A stretch of DNA of 43,727 nucleotides from Terfezia claveryi (GCA_015179025.1 WHUX01000324.1:1-43727); one strand, 5' to 3'. Numbered from the stretch's first letter, positions 21,678 through 33,900 are shown. Notes: generated from the sequence alone by a model not told the origin. Translations and numbers: made by a program.

Positions 21678-22233
21678 TGTAACGAGGGCTCTGGGGGACA
21701 AGGCGACCAAGGGGTACGCCGGGGAAGTGGCAAGGGGCAATCGCACACGTAGGAGCGCTACGTGTGTGATCGGGGGAAAGGCTAGGGGCAAGGCAAGTGA
21801 AGGGCTAGAGTAACACACACACACATGTAGGAACGCTACGTGTGTGACTGGGGAAGGCTGGGACGGGGGACAGGGGCAAAAGGCACGAGACATGCGGAAG
21901 CGGTTGCCGCGTGTGTCGGAGGGAGGCAGCTGTGCTGCAGAGTAGTTCACGAGACAAGGGGGGGGGGGGTGCACAAGGGAGGTGCACAAGCGCTGGGAGA
22001 GGCAAGGTCCTGTATTGGATATACAAGACGTTGGATGGGGATCCAACGAGAGTGCGGAGAGAGCAAGCTATATATACAGGCTTCCTTCCTGGCCAAGGCC
22101 GCCGGAAGGAATAAGGTTCCCGAGACCCCTTATCTCGGGAACAGAGATAACAACAATATCAATCAACAATAACGAGAGTCGGACGGAATCCCGTCCGACT
22201 CTCAAACCTGGCTAGGAAAGGACGGTTGTGACA
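21678..22233 (-). repeat. Element E 5' LTR (556 bp)
   Basis: Contains, in minus-strand order, a perfect U3 palindrome with 13-bp arms (22174-22203), a TATATATA box (22069-22076), a perfect 7-bp hairpin GTTGGAT/ATCCAAC (22030-22047), a poly-G run with two GTGCACAAG copies (21958-21990), and two palindromes of the type CACACGTAG/CTACGTGTG (21744-21766 and 21822-21844). Confidence 0.94.
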
Positions 22234-22238
22234 GCAAT

Positions 22239-22941
22239 CAATACAAAGCCTACCGAAGTAGTATATATTCAAAGGAACTGGCAAATACTAGAGGGAAAAC
22301 TTTCAGGAATTGGCTAAGTAAGTCAAAACTAGTCAAAGGAAAGTTTAAAGAAATCTCTACTAGCTACAAAGAACCCTTTTCCACAAACAATAAATCTAGA
22401 GAAATATTAAAAAAGTACTTTAGAGAATTAAGGAAAAGAGAAAAGGAAACAGAATTACCTAAACTGGTAAGTCTGAGACTTAAGAAGAGCCTCAGAAGTC
22501 CAATAAGGGTGAGAATTATACGAACTAGTCCTATCAACATCCAAACTCCAAAGAGTGTCTCATCCCTACTCTCTACTTAGTTTAAAGAAAAACCTAGAAT
22601 TTTCCTAATAAAGAGCACAAGGAAACATCCTATACTTCTCCCTCCAGAAGGAACACAAATACCTAGCAGACCAACCTCTATCCTTTCACTCAACCTTCCT
22701 TCCAGCAGAAATAGAAAACCTAGCTCCTAAAACAATCTCATCAATAAAAGTAACCCTCTTTCTCTTTAAACTCCTCTTACCCCCTGTACCATAATCCAAC
22801 TTGGTATCAGAAGCAACAGAAGTAGGAGGAGAAGAAGGAATTTGATAGGAAGTAGATCCTTCCTCATCAGGATCCACTCTAAAGAAAGAAGGCATAGAGG
22901 AAATAGAGTTCAAGGAATCAGTAGTATAATATCTGATAGAC
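22239..22941 (+). other. Element C leader, second part, with a possible upstream ORF
   Basis: A-rich sequence between the E insertion and gag. One frame is open, without a start Met, from the E border to a TAG at 22577-22579 (about 115 codons, Lys/Arg/Ser-rich), and runs on to a stop near 22730. T is rare here, so stops are rare by chance and the frame may be meaningless. I see nothing else. Confidence 0.4.
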
Positions 22942-24948
22942 ATGGAGACTTCTCAACAGAAAAAGATTAGTAGAGCTATAGAAGGTGGAGAGAGAAGGAA
23001 GAAAGGTAGGAGAAAGGCAATGATAAGTGAGAAGCTAGAAGCACTCTAAGCCAAATTAGTAAATACCTCTAAAAGGAAGGTTCTAGAAGGAAAAAATATC
23101 CTAGAGAAGGATATAGAAACAAAAGAGATAGTTCTTGAGGAAAACTCACTAATAGCTAAAGTAAGGATTATGACACCCCCTACAAGTAAACCCTTTTGAG
23201 ATAAGAATGAAAATTCATAGTATCAAAGGCTGTCATAAGTGTTTGTTTACCTAATAATAAATAACATACTATCAAGAAAGAAAAAGTAATTGCTGGCTAA
23301 GGCAGCAGAAAAATTCATAATCTTCTAATAGAAAGAGTAGTTTGACAAATTATATAAAGTGGATTTGTAGCTGACAGCAACTTCAAAATCAATATGGCCA
23401 TACTCAATATATAACCCTGTAAAAGGAGTTCCATCACTACTAATGAACTGGCCTTTTCTGACTCAATACATACTTATGGGCAATTTGTATGACTTGGAAA
23501 CTCCAGAAATAATTCCCCCTCCAAAGGCAGAGGAAACCCATGAGAAAATAGGAAGAAAGTTGTTTAGAGGTGAAAAAGGAAAAGGTAAGGGTAAGGGTAT
23601 CTAATTTGAAGAAGAAGAAGAAGAAGGGGAATATAAAAGTGAAGTAGAAGAAATATCTGAAAGAGATATGCTACCACTCCCACCTGACAAAAAGAAAAGA
23701 CCAGAACATACCAAAAAAGGCAAGAGTCCTAACAAGAAGTCTGTCAAGAAGGTCTTTGGGAAAGCAGTTGGAGCTAGAAGTGATAACTTAGGTTCTAGAT
23801 CTGAGGGTGACCAATCAGACAATAGATTAGATAAGGATAGGAAAAAGAGATCCATTAGGGAACCTAGCCCTTACCACAAGGAATGGTCAAAAAAGACTGG
23901 TCAAAATATACCTTCACAAACCATTAGTAAAACTATGGCTAAGAAGGCTAGTAAATTAGCAAAGATCCCTTACCTAAGACTGATAGATAGAGTATCAGAT
24001 AAATGGAGAGATCAAACTACCTTTGACAGTTATGTGCAGCAATTGCAAAAGTGGATTGAGTATCAGGGTTGGGATATAGCCAGTTGGGAAAGTCTGGATA
24101 GAGTAAGCTTTATATTTAAGAACAGTACTCTGATCTGGTATAATTAGTATTATGCTGAGAAAACAAATATGAAAGAGAGGAACTTCCATGAATTTATACT
24201 AAGACTCAGAGGGAAACTGATATCTACAGTAGCACCTGAAATCCTGTGGAAAAAGTATCTGGCACACCACTAAAGGCCAAAAGTTACTGTCATGCAGTAT
24301 GTACAGAATCTGGAAGAATTTAAAATCAAGTGCAAGGATTTAAATGGACAAGATATAATAAGTGATCATGGACTCAAAATGAAACTAGTAGATAGACTGG
24401 TACCCTTGCTCAAGGCTAAAGTCAAGTGGCTAATTTTATATGAATCAACTTTTGAGAAAATACTGCAGAAGATTACTGTCCAAGAGGATGTCCTTAAACA
24501 GGAGTCAAAAACCCTGCACTATAAGGAAAAGAAGTTAAAAAAACACTGGGGTCCTGAAAAGCCTATGGAATGGACTAAATCTGATTTTAAATTGTCTGAT
24601 AAGACAGAGCAAAGGGCAGCCAAAGTGGTAGGGGTAAAAGGTAGTCCAGGAGGTCTCTATGGTCAATTCCCTAATACAAGGAAAGATAAAACTAAGTATA
24701 CACCTTATAGTGAGCAATTGAAAAACAAACCTAAGGCTATAGAGTTTAGAGTCTATTATTACTGCAATAAAGCTGATCACTTGTCTAAAGACTGCCCAAC
24801 AAAGAAGGTATCATCAGCTTATCAATACATGGAATCTAGACCAAGATTTAGACCAAGGTTTAGGCCAGGGTTCAGACCAAGTGTTTATAGGTCTAGACCA
24901 ATGGAAAAAGTTAAAACAGCTTATCAGGAAGTTAATAGGAATCAATAA
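22942..24948 (+). pseudogene. Element C gag
   Basis: Frame 1 from ATG 22942 (METSQQKKISRA) to TAA 24946. The N-terminal part is charged, with a Glu run (23608-23640) and a basic stretch (23690-23880). A capsid-like region follows (23950-24540: WRDQTTFDSYVQQLQKWIEYQ...). A C-terminal CCHC knuckle lies near 24755-24796 (YYYCNKADHLSKDC), in which the first Cys is now Tyr, then Arg-Phe-rich repeats (RFRPRFRPGFRP). Several stops (for example 23050, 23200, 23602, 24147, 24273) break the frame. It is much larger and quite different in sequence from the gag of the A/B/D/E family. The pol frame follows directly in the same frame, so either the TAA is a mutated Gln or gag-pol was a single fusion. Confidence 0.8.
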
Positions 24949-27900
24949 GGGTTAGCTGCATTACAAGTCAGGAGGAACCCTAATGACTCAAGAAAGTTCC
25001 TTATACTAGAAAGTCATAGAACTTCTAATGCAGCAGAAATTAAAATTAATAGAAATATTGCCTATGCACTATTTGATCCATATACATTAGGTGGAGACCT
25101 AATATTAGCTAATTATTGTCAACTATACAATATACCCTTAAAAGAGATCAGCAAGAAATTTCTGAAAACAGCAATTAAAGGGAGCAGATCTCAAATGACA
25201 AATACAGCTACAGTTTCAGTAAACCTACAAGGGTATCAGGAAACTAGGACATTCTATATGGCTAATTCAAAAGACTGGGATGTTATATTTGGTGAACTTG
25301 TACTGAGGGATTATAAAGCAATTATAAATGTTAAAGATAATACAATCACTATACAACCTACAGGCAGGATAAGGATTAATATCAATATATTAAAGTCTAA
25401 GGATACTCTGGGAAGAGTTACTACTGCAGCTACAAGGATAGGTAGAACAGAAGAAGATTGGTTCAAAAGGGCTGATCCACTAGCTATTGTGACTGAGATT
25501 GGAGGTAAATTAATACACCACCCAAAGCTAACACTAGCAATACTCTGGATACAGCATGACCTGTTAGAAGACCTAGAAGAAGACCAAGAATAGTCTCAGC
25601 AGTGGTTTGATTCATCAGATTGGGCAGAGTTAGAAAATAATAAAAGCTCCCCAATTATTACAAATGCAGTTAATCTTGAAGAAATGAAATTCAATATATT
25701 TGAGGAATTTCCTAAACTATTTCCAGAAGAGAAACCTACTGCATTACTACTAATCAAAGAACCTTATGACATCATGCAGCATAAAATTATAGTTCCTGAA
25801 GGTGCAACTTAGAAACCTATATATTATACAAACTATACTAGGTTTCTGGATCAAGTGATAGATAAAATGAAGAATGAACTAGAATCAGGAAGAATAGTTC
25901 CCTCTAGTTCATTAAATAGTATCCTTATGTTTACATAGCCAAAAAAGGATTTGGATAAGAATGGTAAGCAATAGGCTAGATTCTTATTACACTGTATACT
26001 AAGGAACAAGCTAGTACAAAAAGATAAAACACCCATGCCTAATATTAAAGCAATATTGGATTGGATAGCTAGCAAAGAATTCATCTCAGCAGCTGATCTG
26101 GCAGATAGATATCATAATATTAGACATGCACATAAATTAGTAAAACATAGTACTTTTACAAATCATCTAGGAAAATTTGACTCACTAGTCATGCAGCAAG
26201 GTGACTGTAATGTGCCTGCAACTATAATAAGAGCTATGAACTAGCTACTAAGGGACTATGTTGGGAAAACTGTTATGGTTTATTTAGATGACATTTAAAT
26301 TAGAACAGATACTCTAGAAGAACATAAAGAAGTGTTGAGAGGTATTTGCAGGATATTGGCCAAGGAAAAGTTTTTCTTCAACAAAAAGAAATGCCAAATC
26401 CTTGCTTCAAGATTAAAATTATTAGGATTCATTGTTACCAAGCAAGGGTTAGAAATAAATCCAGAAAAAATTAACTCAATAGCTAATTATCCAATCCCTG
26501 ACTCAAAAAGAAATTGCAAAAGTTTCTAGGAATGGTTAATTACTTGAGAAGGTTTTGTCTAGAATTAGGAGCCATAGCCAAACTACTATTAGAATTGTAA
26601 GGATCCACAAAGAAACACATGTGGACTCCTTTGTATAATGAGTCATTTAAAAAGATTAAGGAGTTGATCATGAGTAATAAAGTACTCAAACCAATTAATT
26701 ATGACTTAGGCCTTCCAATCTATTTGATTACAGATGCTAGTAATATAGGGATCTCAGGATAGATTGGCCAAATAGAGAATAGTTTTATTAGGCCAGCAGA
26801 ATTTCACTCTAGGAAATTAAAGATGGACAAATGAATTACATAATAACTGATAAGAAATTATTAACAATTGTTGACTCACTAAGGTATTTCAGGCCTGAAC
26901 TATAGGGTCACAAGGTGATTATCTAAACTGATCATAAACCATTAGTCACATTTATCGATAGTATCCCTAAAAGTTAGATGAAGAGAAGGTGGCAGAAAAC
27001 TATGAGTCAGTTTGACTTAACCCTGGAATACATATAGGGAAAAGATAACCATATAGCAGATGTACTATTCAGAGGAGTATATAGTTGCTCTAAATCCTCC
27101 TCTACTGAACAGTCTTCTCTCCACACAGATTCCTTACTACAATATCTAGTACTAACAAATCACCTCTCTGTTCCTATACAAACTTTCAGGAAAACTCCTC
27201 CCCCACTACATTCTCTAACACCAACCATGCCTGCTTCACCACAATAGTTCAGGATTAGAGGAGCTACTGGGAGACCAGTATCTCTACCAATCCTTACTAG
27301 AAACTCTCCCAACACCATCCAAAGGAGAAGGAGACTCCCTCCTCTGCAGATTACTACCACCAACCTCCCACAAAGACCAGTGCAGGAGGTTGATGGCACA
27401 AGGCCTACCTAGAGGAACAGAGATGGCCTGAATGCTGTGTTTGAGGCTGAAAGGTACCAACTAACAGTTGAAGATGATCCTGACCCTAAGATATCTAATA
27501 TTAGAGAAAGGAATTTTATGCTTAGGCAGCTCTAGCAGGAGCCAGCAGCAGTCCAAACTGCTGCCACCACCACCAGGGCTCAGGCCCAACAACAACAACA
27601 ACAGGAGAGTGAAGAGAGAGGAAAGTCAGTAACTAGAAAGCCTAAATTTGAAATAGTAATTAACAAAAAGCCTAGGTCCACCTCTCCCTCTACTCTTACT
27701 ACTGAGGAAGAAGACCTACAGGAATGGACCCTTGTAGATGAGTCTTCTGACTCAGATGAACCTGAGGAATAGGAAAGAGCCAGGGAACTCATAACTATAG
27801 AACAGATAGAATAGTCCTTGAGAAGAGCTAATAGGGGTTCTGTAGTTGTAGGAAACCTTCAAGAATGGAACCCCATGCTTGAAGGTACCTTGAAGAGAAA

Positions 27901-30124
27901 GGCAGCTTCACCTAAATGCAAAGATGAGGCAGATACAAAGAAGGTGTAGTTTGATCCACCATCATTACCAGGATCCTTACCTACCTCCACTATCAGCACC
28001 CTTCCTGACCTCTTTCCTGAGGAGCTAATTTCCTCCTCCTCCTCCAACAATACTCAAACAAAAGAGTTTTGTTCCCAATATGGTAAAATGGGCCACAAAT
28101 ATACCAAATGCAATACAAAGATCCTGTTATAAATTTTTGTGAAACATGCTGGAGGATTGGATATTTTAAGAAGAACTGTCCCAGAAATATGAAATTTCCT
28201 CCTCCCAAATATACTAACTGTATAGAAACCACTCATTTCAGCAACAAATGCCCCCTTGACAACAGACTATACCCACTACCAAAAGAGACCATCAGAAATT
28301 GCACTATTTGTTATTAGGATAGTCACTGGTCCCACCTATGCCCTAAACTCCCCAAAGTTACTACTGCAGAAGGAAGAGAGATACCTAGGTGCAAGTATTA
28401 TCTTGGCCACCACAACCAAAACAAAAACTTTGTCAGTTCATGTAACACCAGAAAGAATAACCTAAAGGCTCTCAACAAACTTATTCATAATAGTGACCAC
28501 TTGAAAAACACAATAGGGGTTCAGAATAATGAGGAAAAGAGTATGGAACTAGATTTGGTAATTACTGAGTGGATAAAAGATCATGAGTTGGAATGGCATT
28601 ATGAAGAAGAGATGGAAAAAGATACAGTGTTTGGACTACTATATTTAAAAGTGAAGAAGGGAGAACAAGTACCTACAGTAAAAGTACAAGATGGATTTAT
28701 GTACTTGCTAAAGAGTTTTGTTTGGAAAATGGTTATTCCCAAAGGACTATAAGTTAAAGGTAACTCTGCCTCTAAAGCCCTTATCTAATGAGCACATGTC
28801 ACTACTGGATATGGAGACTTGACAAAAATAGCACAAGAGCTTACCAATAAGTACATCTTTCAGGATTTTTATAAGCAGGTTGAATAGTTTGTAAGGAGCT
28901 GTGAAACCTGCCAAATTACCAAAGGATCCACACAAAAACCCCCTGGATTCCTTACACTCTTGAATGTACCAACCAAGCTATAGGGAAGCATAGCTATGGA
29001 TTTTCTTAGTATAGAACCTGTTATGATTTCATGTACTGAATTTACTCTTAATTACAGAACTCCTAAAAATGATAAGTCCTATATGTTGTTATTTCATAAG
29101 TTATTAGTTATGACTGACAGACACTCTGATTTTACATTCTTATTGTCTGTTATAGATAATGTTGATATATTAGGTGTTATTGATATCTTTGAAAGATTCA
29201 TTAAGCCTGATGTAGGATTTCCTTATGAAATTGTTTCTGATTAACATCCTTTGTTTATATCTACTACATTTCAGGATTAGATGCAAAAAAAATTGAATTT
29301 TGCATAAAGTATCTTCCACTTATCACTCCCAGACAGATGGGATTAGTGAAAGAAAGAATAGGACAATTATTCCTATATTTGCAGCTAAGAAGCTGGAACA
29401 AGTGATGAATTGGGTACAAGCTACACCTTCTATTCAAATAGAGGTGAATGCAAGAGTTAGTGCCTTAAGAGGATTGTTACCTTTCTTTACCAAGCTAGGA
29501 TACTAGCCTAATTTGTCAGCTCCTATCCTGCCTCACCCTATACCTACCTACTCAAACCCTACCACCAGATTCTACCAGGTTGCTAAAAACCTTATCAAAA
29601 CAAAGAAGTACTAAATTTAGTAAGCCAATAAATATGGAAGAGCCTTACCTAATTACAAAGTCAATGATTAAGTGATGCTGTCAATAAAGAACCTCTCAGT
29701 AAGATACCACACCTCCAAACTATCCCCCAAATAGATAGGCCCCTTTACCATTACTAATTATTCATCTTAGAGTTAAAATGCTAGACTTGACTTTACTGAC
29801 TTCCCTGACCTCAACAACATCAACAACTCCTTCTATACCTCCCTCCTGAAACCCTTCGATTCAAATCCAATTCAGCTGTTCCCTTCCAGAACATTGGAAC
29901 AACTAGGACCAGTTAAGAGAGATAGGTATGAGGTAGAAAGAGTTTTGGAATTTGAGTCTCAACCTAGAATAGGGAAGTTGCCGTACTTAGTAAAATGGAA
30001 GGGATGGCCTTATAAGTTTAATGAGTGGGTATCTGCTGATGGAATTGATAAGTCATTAAAAGAGGAATTCTAGTTGAATAGTAGAAAGCAGGCAACTTAT
30101 AGAAAGAGAAAAGTTGGTGAGCAC
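24949..30124 (+). pseudogene. Element C pol with zinc-knuckle array before integrase
   Basis: Protease-like region near 25060-25330, with FDPYTLGGDL rather than DTGA or DSGA. RT lies at about 25700-26600, with intact YLDDI near 26281. A 1-bp frameshift lies near 26510. RNase H spans 26700-27060 (TDASNIG, TDHKPLVTF, HIADVL). An unusually long linker (27070-28780) includes a poly-Gln run, acidic patches and four CCHC-type knuckles. Integrase has an HHCC motif (28793-28920, second His now Tyr; CETC intact), MDFL near 28998, a SD(stop)HP block near 29240, and GISERKN near 29341-29361. The chromodomain (29930-30070: YEVERVLEF, YLVKWKGW, NEW) is well preserved. Frames change near 28110 and again between 29244 and 29300. 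Stops are mostly TAG or TAA at probable Gln sites. Element D interrupts the frame after codon CAC at 30122-30124. Confidence 0.82.
28070..28341 (+). other. CCHC zinc-knuckle array (four units) in element C pol
   Basis: Spacing C-x2-C-x4-H-x4-C is recognisable four times: 28070-28111 (second Cys now Tyr), 28138-28179 (His now Tyr), 28210-28251 (first Cys now Tyr) and 28300-28341 (all four ligands present, with a TAG between them). Each lost ligand is a single C-to-T or G-to-A change. A degenerate fifth unit may follow near 28390-28450. The first unit lies in frame 2 and the others in frame 1. Confidence 0.75.
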
Positions 30125-30775
30125 TGTAATGATGGCTCTGGGGACAAGGCGACCAAGAGATATGCCAGGGCGAGGACAGGAACAAGGTGAGGCACACATA
30201 GAAGCGCTACGTGTGTGATCAGGGGAAAGGCTATAGGCAAGACAAGGGCAGGGCTAGGGTAACATACACGTAGGAATGCTATATGTGTGACCCGGGAAGA
30301 CTAGGATGGGGGCAAGGGTAAGAGACCAGAGAGGCAGAGGGCAAGGGGCACGAGATATACGGAGACAGTTGCCACGTCTATTGGAGCGAGGCAGCTATGC
30401 TGTAGAGCTATTCATAAGATAAAGGGGGTGCACAAGGGAGGTGCACAAGTGTTGGGAGAGGTAAGATCCTGTATTAGATATACAAGATGTTAGATAGGGA
30501 TCCAATAACAGTACGAAAGATAAGGGCTATATATACATAATTCCAGGTCAGGGCAACGGAAGGAATAAGCTTCCCAAGATCCCTTATCTCGGAAGCTAAG
30601 CAAGGTAACGATAACCCATCACTTGCGATTGCAGGTAATGATAAAGGCAACAATGTCAATAACCCATTACCTGTATCGCGGGTAATGCTGAGGGCAACAA
30701 TAACAATAACTTATTAATGACACCCGAACAAGCCTGTTCGAGTGTCAAATCAAGACTAAGAACAGGGTTATGACA
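30125..30775 (-). repeat. Element D 3' LTR (651 bp)
   Basis: Begins TGTAATGATGG and ends TTATGACA on the plus strand. It contains one U3 palindrome around CGAACAAGCCTGTTCG (30725-30745), ACCTG/CAGGT palindromes, a TATATATA tract near 30529 and the GTGCACAAG repeats near 30428-30450. The minus-strand polypurine tract (30776-30790) adjoins it. Confidence 0.93.
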
Positions 30776-30918
30776 CTATCCCCCCTTTAGGCTGGAGCTC
30801 TAGCGACTAGGAGGCCTGGGCATGATAACTCGCAAAATCAATACAGGAAACAACAACAATGAAGGTAAGGACAAGAACCCCAACTCCGAAAAACAATAAG
30901 GACGCAAAAGGTCTGACA

Positions 30919-33900
30919 TCATTCAACTGGACGAGGCTTCGTCAAGTATCACTAGTGAAACAGGGTGACCAGATCCTGTGTATTCTCCAAGTCCTCTGCA
31001 GGTTGCCAAGTAGCCTCCTTGTCCCCTAACCATTTAACCTTGTATTGCAAATGACTGTATCTCTTCCTCGAGTCCAATACCTCTTCGACCTCCTACTCCT
31101 CCTTACCCTCGACTACTATGGGAGGAGGGGAGGGATGCTTCTGTCCTAGGAGGGGGTCATCTGCCGCAGGCTCAACTTCCGATAGGTGAACAACCGGGTG
31201 GCATTTGATGTCCTTGGAGAACTTCAACCTGTAGGCATGAGTGCCTATAGCAGCCAATACCTCGAATAGACCAAGGGACTTGTGGTCGAGCTTGCGGGAT
31301 GGCCGTTCCATCCAGAAGTGCCGGCTGGAGAGCTTCACCTTATCTCTTGACTGATACTTAAGGGCTGGCAACTGTGATCCATTGGCATATTCAGCTTGCC
31401 TGGCTTGTGTATATCCCAGCTCGGCTTTCAGAGTAGAGTGAAGTTCAGAAATCTGCGTGGTGAATTCTTTAGCTGGGGCATTCTTCCTGACCTTACACAG
31501 AGGTATTAGGGAGTCTATGAACCAAGGGTGCCAGCCATAATTGGCTAGGAATGGGGAGGTCTTCACAGTCTCCAGGAAGTAGTTGTTAGCAAAGAATTCG
31601 TAGGTAACCAGCAATGCAACCTAGTTATTCTACTAGTAATTGATATACAGGCTCAGATCTTGCTATATGATGGCGTTCATACGTTCTGACTGGCCATCAG
31701 TCTAAGGGTGGTATGCCCTAGACAGGTGTACTTTGATACCCAACTGCTCCCAGAATGTTTTCTAGAAGTCGGTAATGAACTGAGGGCCATGGTCTAGGAC
31801 AATCGACACTAGGAGGCCATGGCAACGGAAGACATTATCTAGGTAGAGGAATGCCAATTCGGGGGATGAGTAGGTATCTCAACAGGGTATCATATACCTC
31901 ATTTTCGTTAACCGATCCACTACTATCAAGATGGCATTAAATCCCGAGTCTTGCGGCAATATAGTGACGAAGTCCATAGTCAGGTGTTGCCAGGGTTGTT
32001 CTGGGACTTTCAGGGGCTTCAGGGTACCATAAGGAGTGTGGCCGGTGGGTTTGGTATGCTTGCAGACATGGCAATTCCATATGTACCACTCCACTTTCTT
32101 CCATTGGTTAATCTACGTATATTGCCTGGACAGCAACTCTAATATCTTAGCCACTCTAGGGTGACCTGCGCCAGTGTATCGTAGTGTTCCTTGATCAATT
32201 GCAGGCGTAGCTCATCGTCTGCAGGCATGTAGAGGCAGTCCAGGTGGTAGAGAGGGCCGTCCTGAGTTGTATATTCGGCCAGGGAAATCTTAGTGTGGTG
32301 GCACTGGCCACAATCCACTGCCGCGATAATGTCTTTGGCCAGTGGGTCCTCTGCATATGCTTTTTTTACCTGTTGTTGGAGATCACTTCTAGCATCAATA
32401 TTAGCCTCAATATCTATGATCTCAGCTTCAGCCTCAGCCTCAGCCAGAATGTTGGCAGCTAGGTCAAGATTTTCCAGCTTCAGTACCACCTGGTTCTTGT
32501 ATTTTAGCCTTTTATCCTCTCCCTTAGGGAGATCTACTGATCTCCTGGTCAGTGTGTCTGGTTTCCTACCAGCCTTTCCAGGCCAATACTTGATCTTAAA
32601 GTTGAATTGAAATAAGAACTCTAACCACCTAGCCTGCTGTTGGTTCAGCAGCTTAGTAGTAGTGAAGTACTCAAGATTCTTATGATTAGATAGTACCTCG
32701 ATGATCCCCTTCGCTGACTTCAGGTGTGGCCTCCACTCCTCGAATGCTCGCACAATAGCCATTAACTCTTTATCATAGATTTCATAATTACACTCAGCCA
32801 GAGAGTGCTTTTTTGAGAAGTATGCTACTGGGTAGAAGATCCCATTGACATACTGAGACAAGATTCCTGTAGAGACATAGTCAGAGGTGTCAGTCTCCAC
32901 AATACATTCACTGTCCAGATCGAAATAGGCCAGGATCGATGCTGAGCAGAAAGTTTCCTTGAGGTTCTGAAACGCAGATAAGGCTTCTAGATTCCAGTTG
33001 AAGTGCCAGTCTTTTTTGGTCAGGGCGGTAAGGGGAGCTACGATCTTCGAATACCCTAGAATAAACTGCTGGTAAAAGATAGTGAATCTCAGGAAGGCTT
33101 GGACATTTTTAGGTTTGCTGAGATTTGCCATTCCTGGACAGCGGTAACCTTAGTAGGATCCATCCTGATACCTTTGGTAGTGATAATCAACCCCAGATAC
33201 TTGACCTCCTATATATGAAACTTGCATTTCTTGGGCTTGAGGTATAATCCGGCGTGCTACAGCTTTTCCAGTACTTGTCGGATATGGATTTTATACTCTG
33301 CCAGAGTGTCTGAATAGATCAGGATATCATTCAGGTAGGCTGTGTAGAACACATCTAAAAGGTTTCATAGAGTATCATTAATAAAATACTGGAAAGAGGC
33401 TAGGGTGTTGGTTAAGCCGAAAGGCATGATATTGTATTTGAAGTCCCTGTACCAGGTATGGAAGGCTGTTTTCCACTCTTTACTTTCAGCTATTCGGACT
33501 AGGTTATAGGCTCCTATCAAATCTAGTTTAGTGAACTATGTTGCTTTAGAGAGCCTGGCTAGTATTTCCTGGATCAGAGGTAGGGGATACCTGTTCTTGA
33601 TCATTATCTCGTTCAGGCTATGATAATCAATACACAACTGAAGAGAGCCATCCGACTTTTTCACGAACAGCACAGGGGCACTTGCTGAAGAAGAGCTATG
33701 GTGAATGAAGCTCTTGTTGAGATTTTCCTCCAAGTACTTTTTTAGGGCTTCCAGCTCTACCTGGGACATTCCATAGAGGGGCCCATAGGGAGGGGTTTTA
33801 CCTTCTAGCAGCGGAATCGTGTGGTTATATGGTCGGTAAAGTGCCAACTTCTCTGTAGCTTTTTCTGAGAACAGGTCAATGCACTCATAGTACTTATTTG

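Larger units (their letters stand above)
15810..22233 (-). mobile_element. Element E: youngest, nearly intact Ty3/Gypsy chromovirus
   Basis: A full-length minus-strand copy of 6,424 bp in the leader of C, flanked by GCAAT (15805-15809 and 22234-22238). Its 556-bp LTRs (15810-16365 and 21678-22233) are equal in length and differ at about nine positions by eye. Gag is open over 406 codons. Pol is one frame with only two in-frame stops, both TAG, where homology and the relatives predict Gln. It serves as the family reference for A, B and D. Sequence composition is clearly more GC-rich than A, C or D, as expected of a copy that has suffered little C-to-T mutation. Confidence 0.95.

Noticed and set aside
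22802..22810. TGGTATCAG, resembling a plant-type initiator-tRNA primer site
   Set aside because: After removing E it lies several hundred bp from the end of the C 5' LTR, whereas a primer site should abut the LTR.
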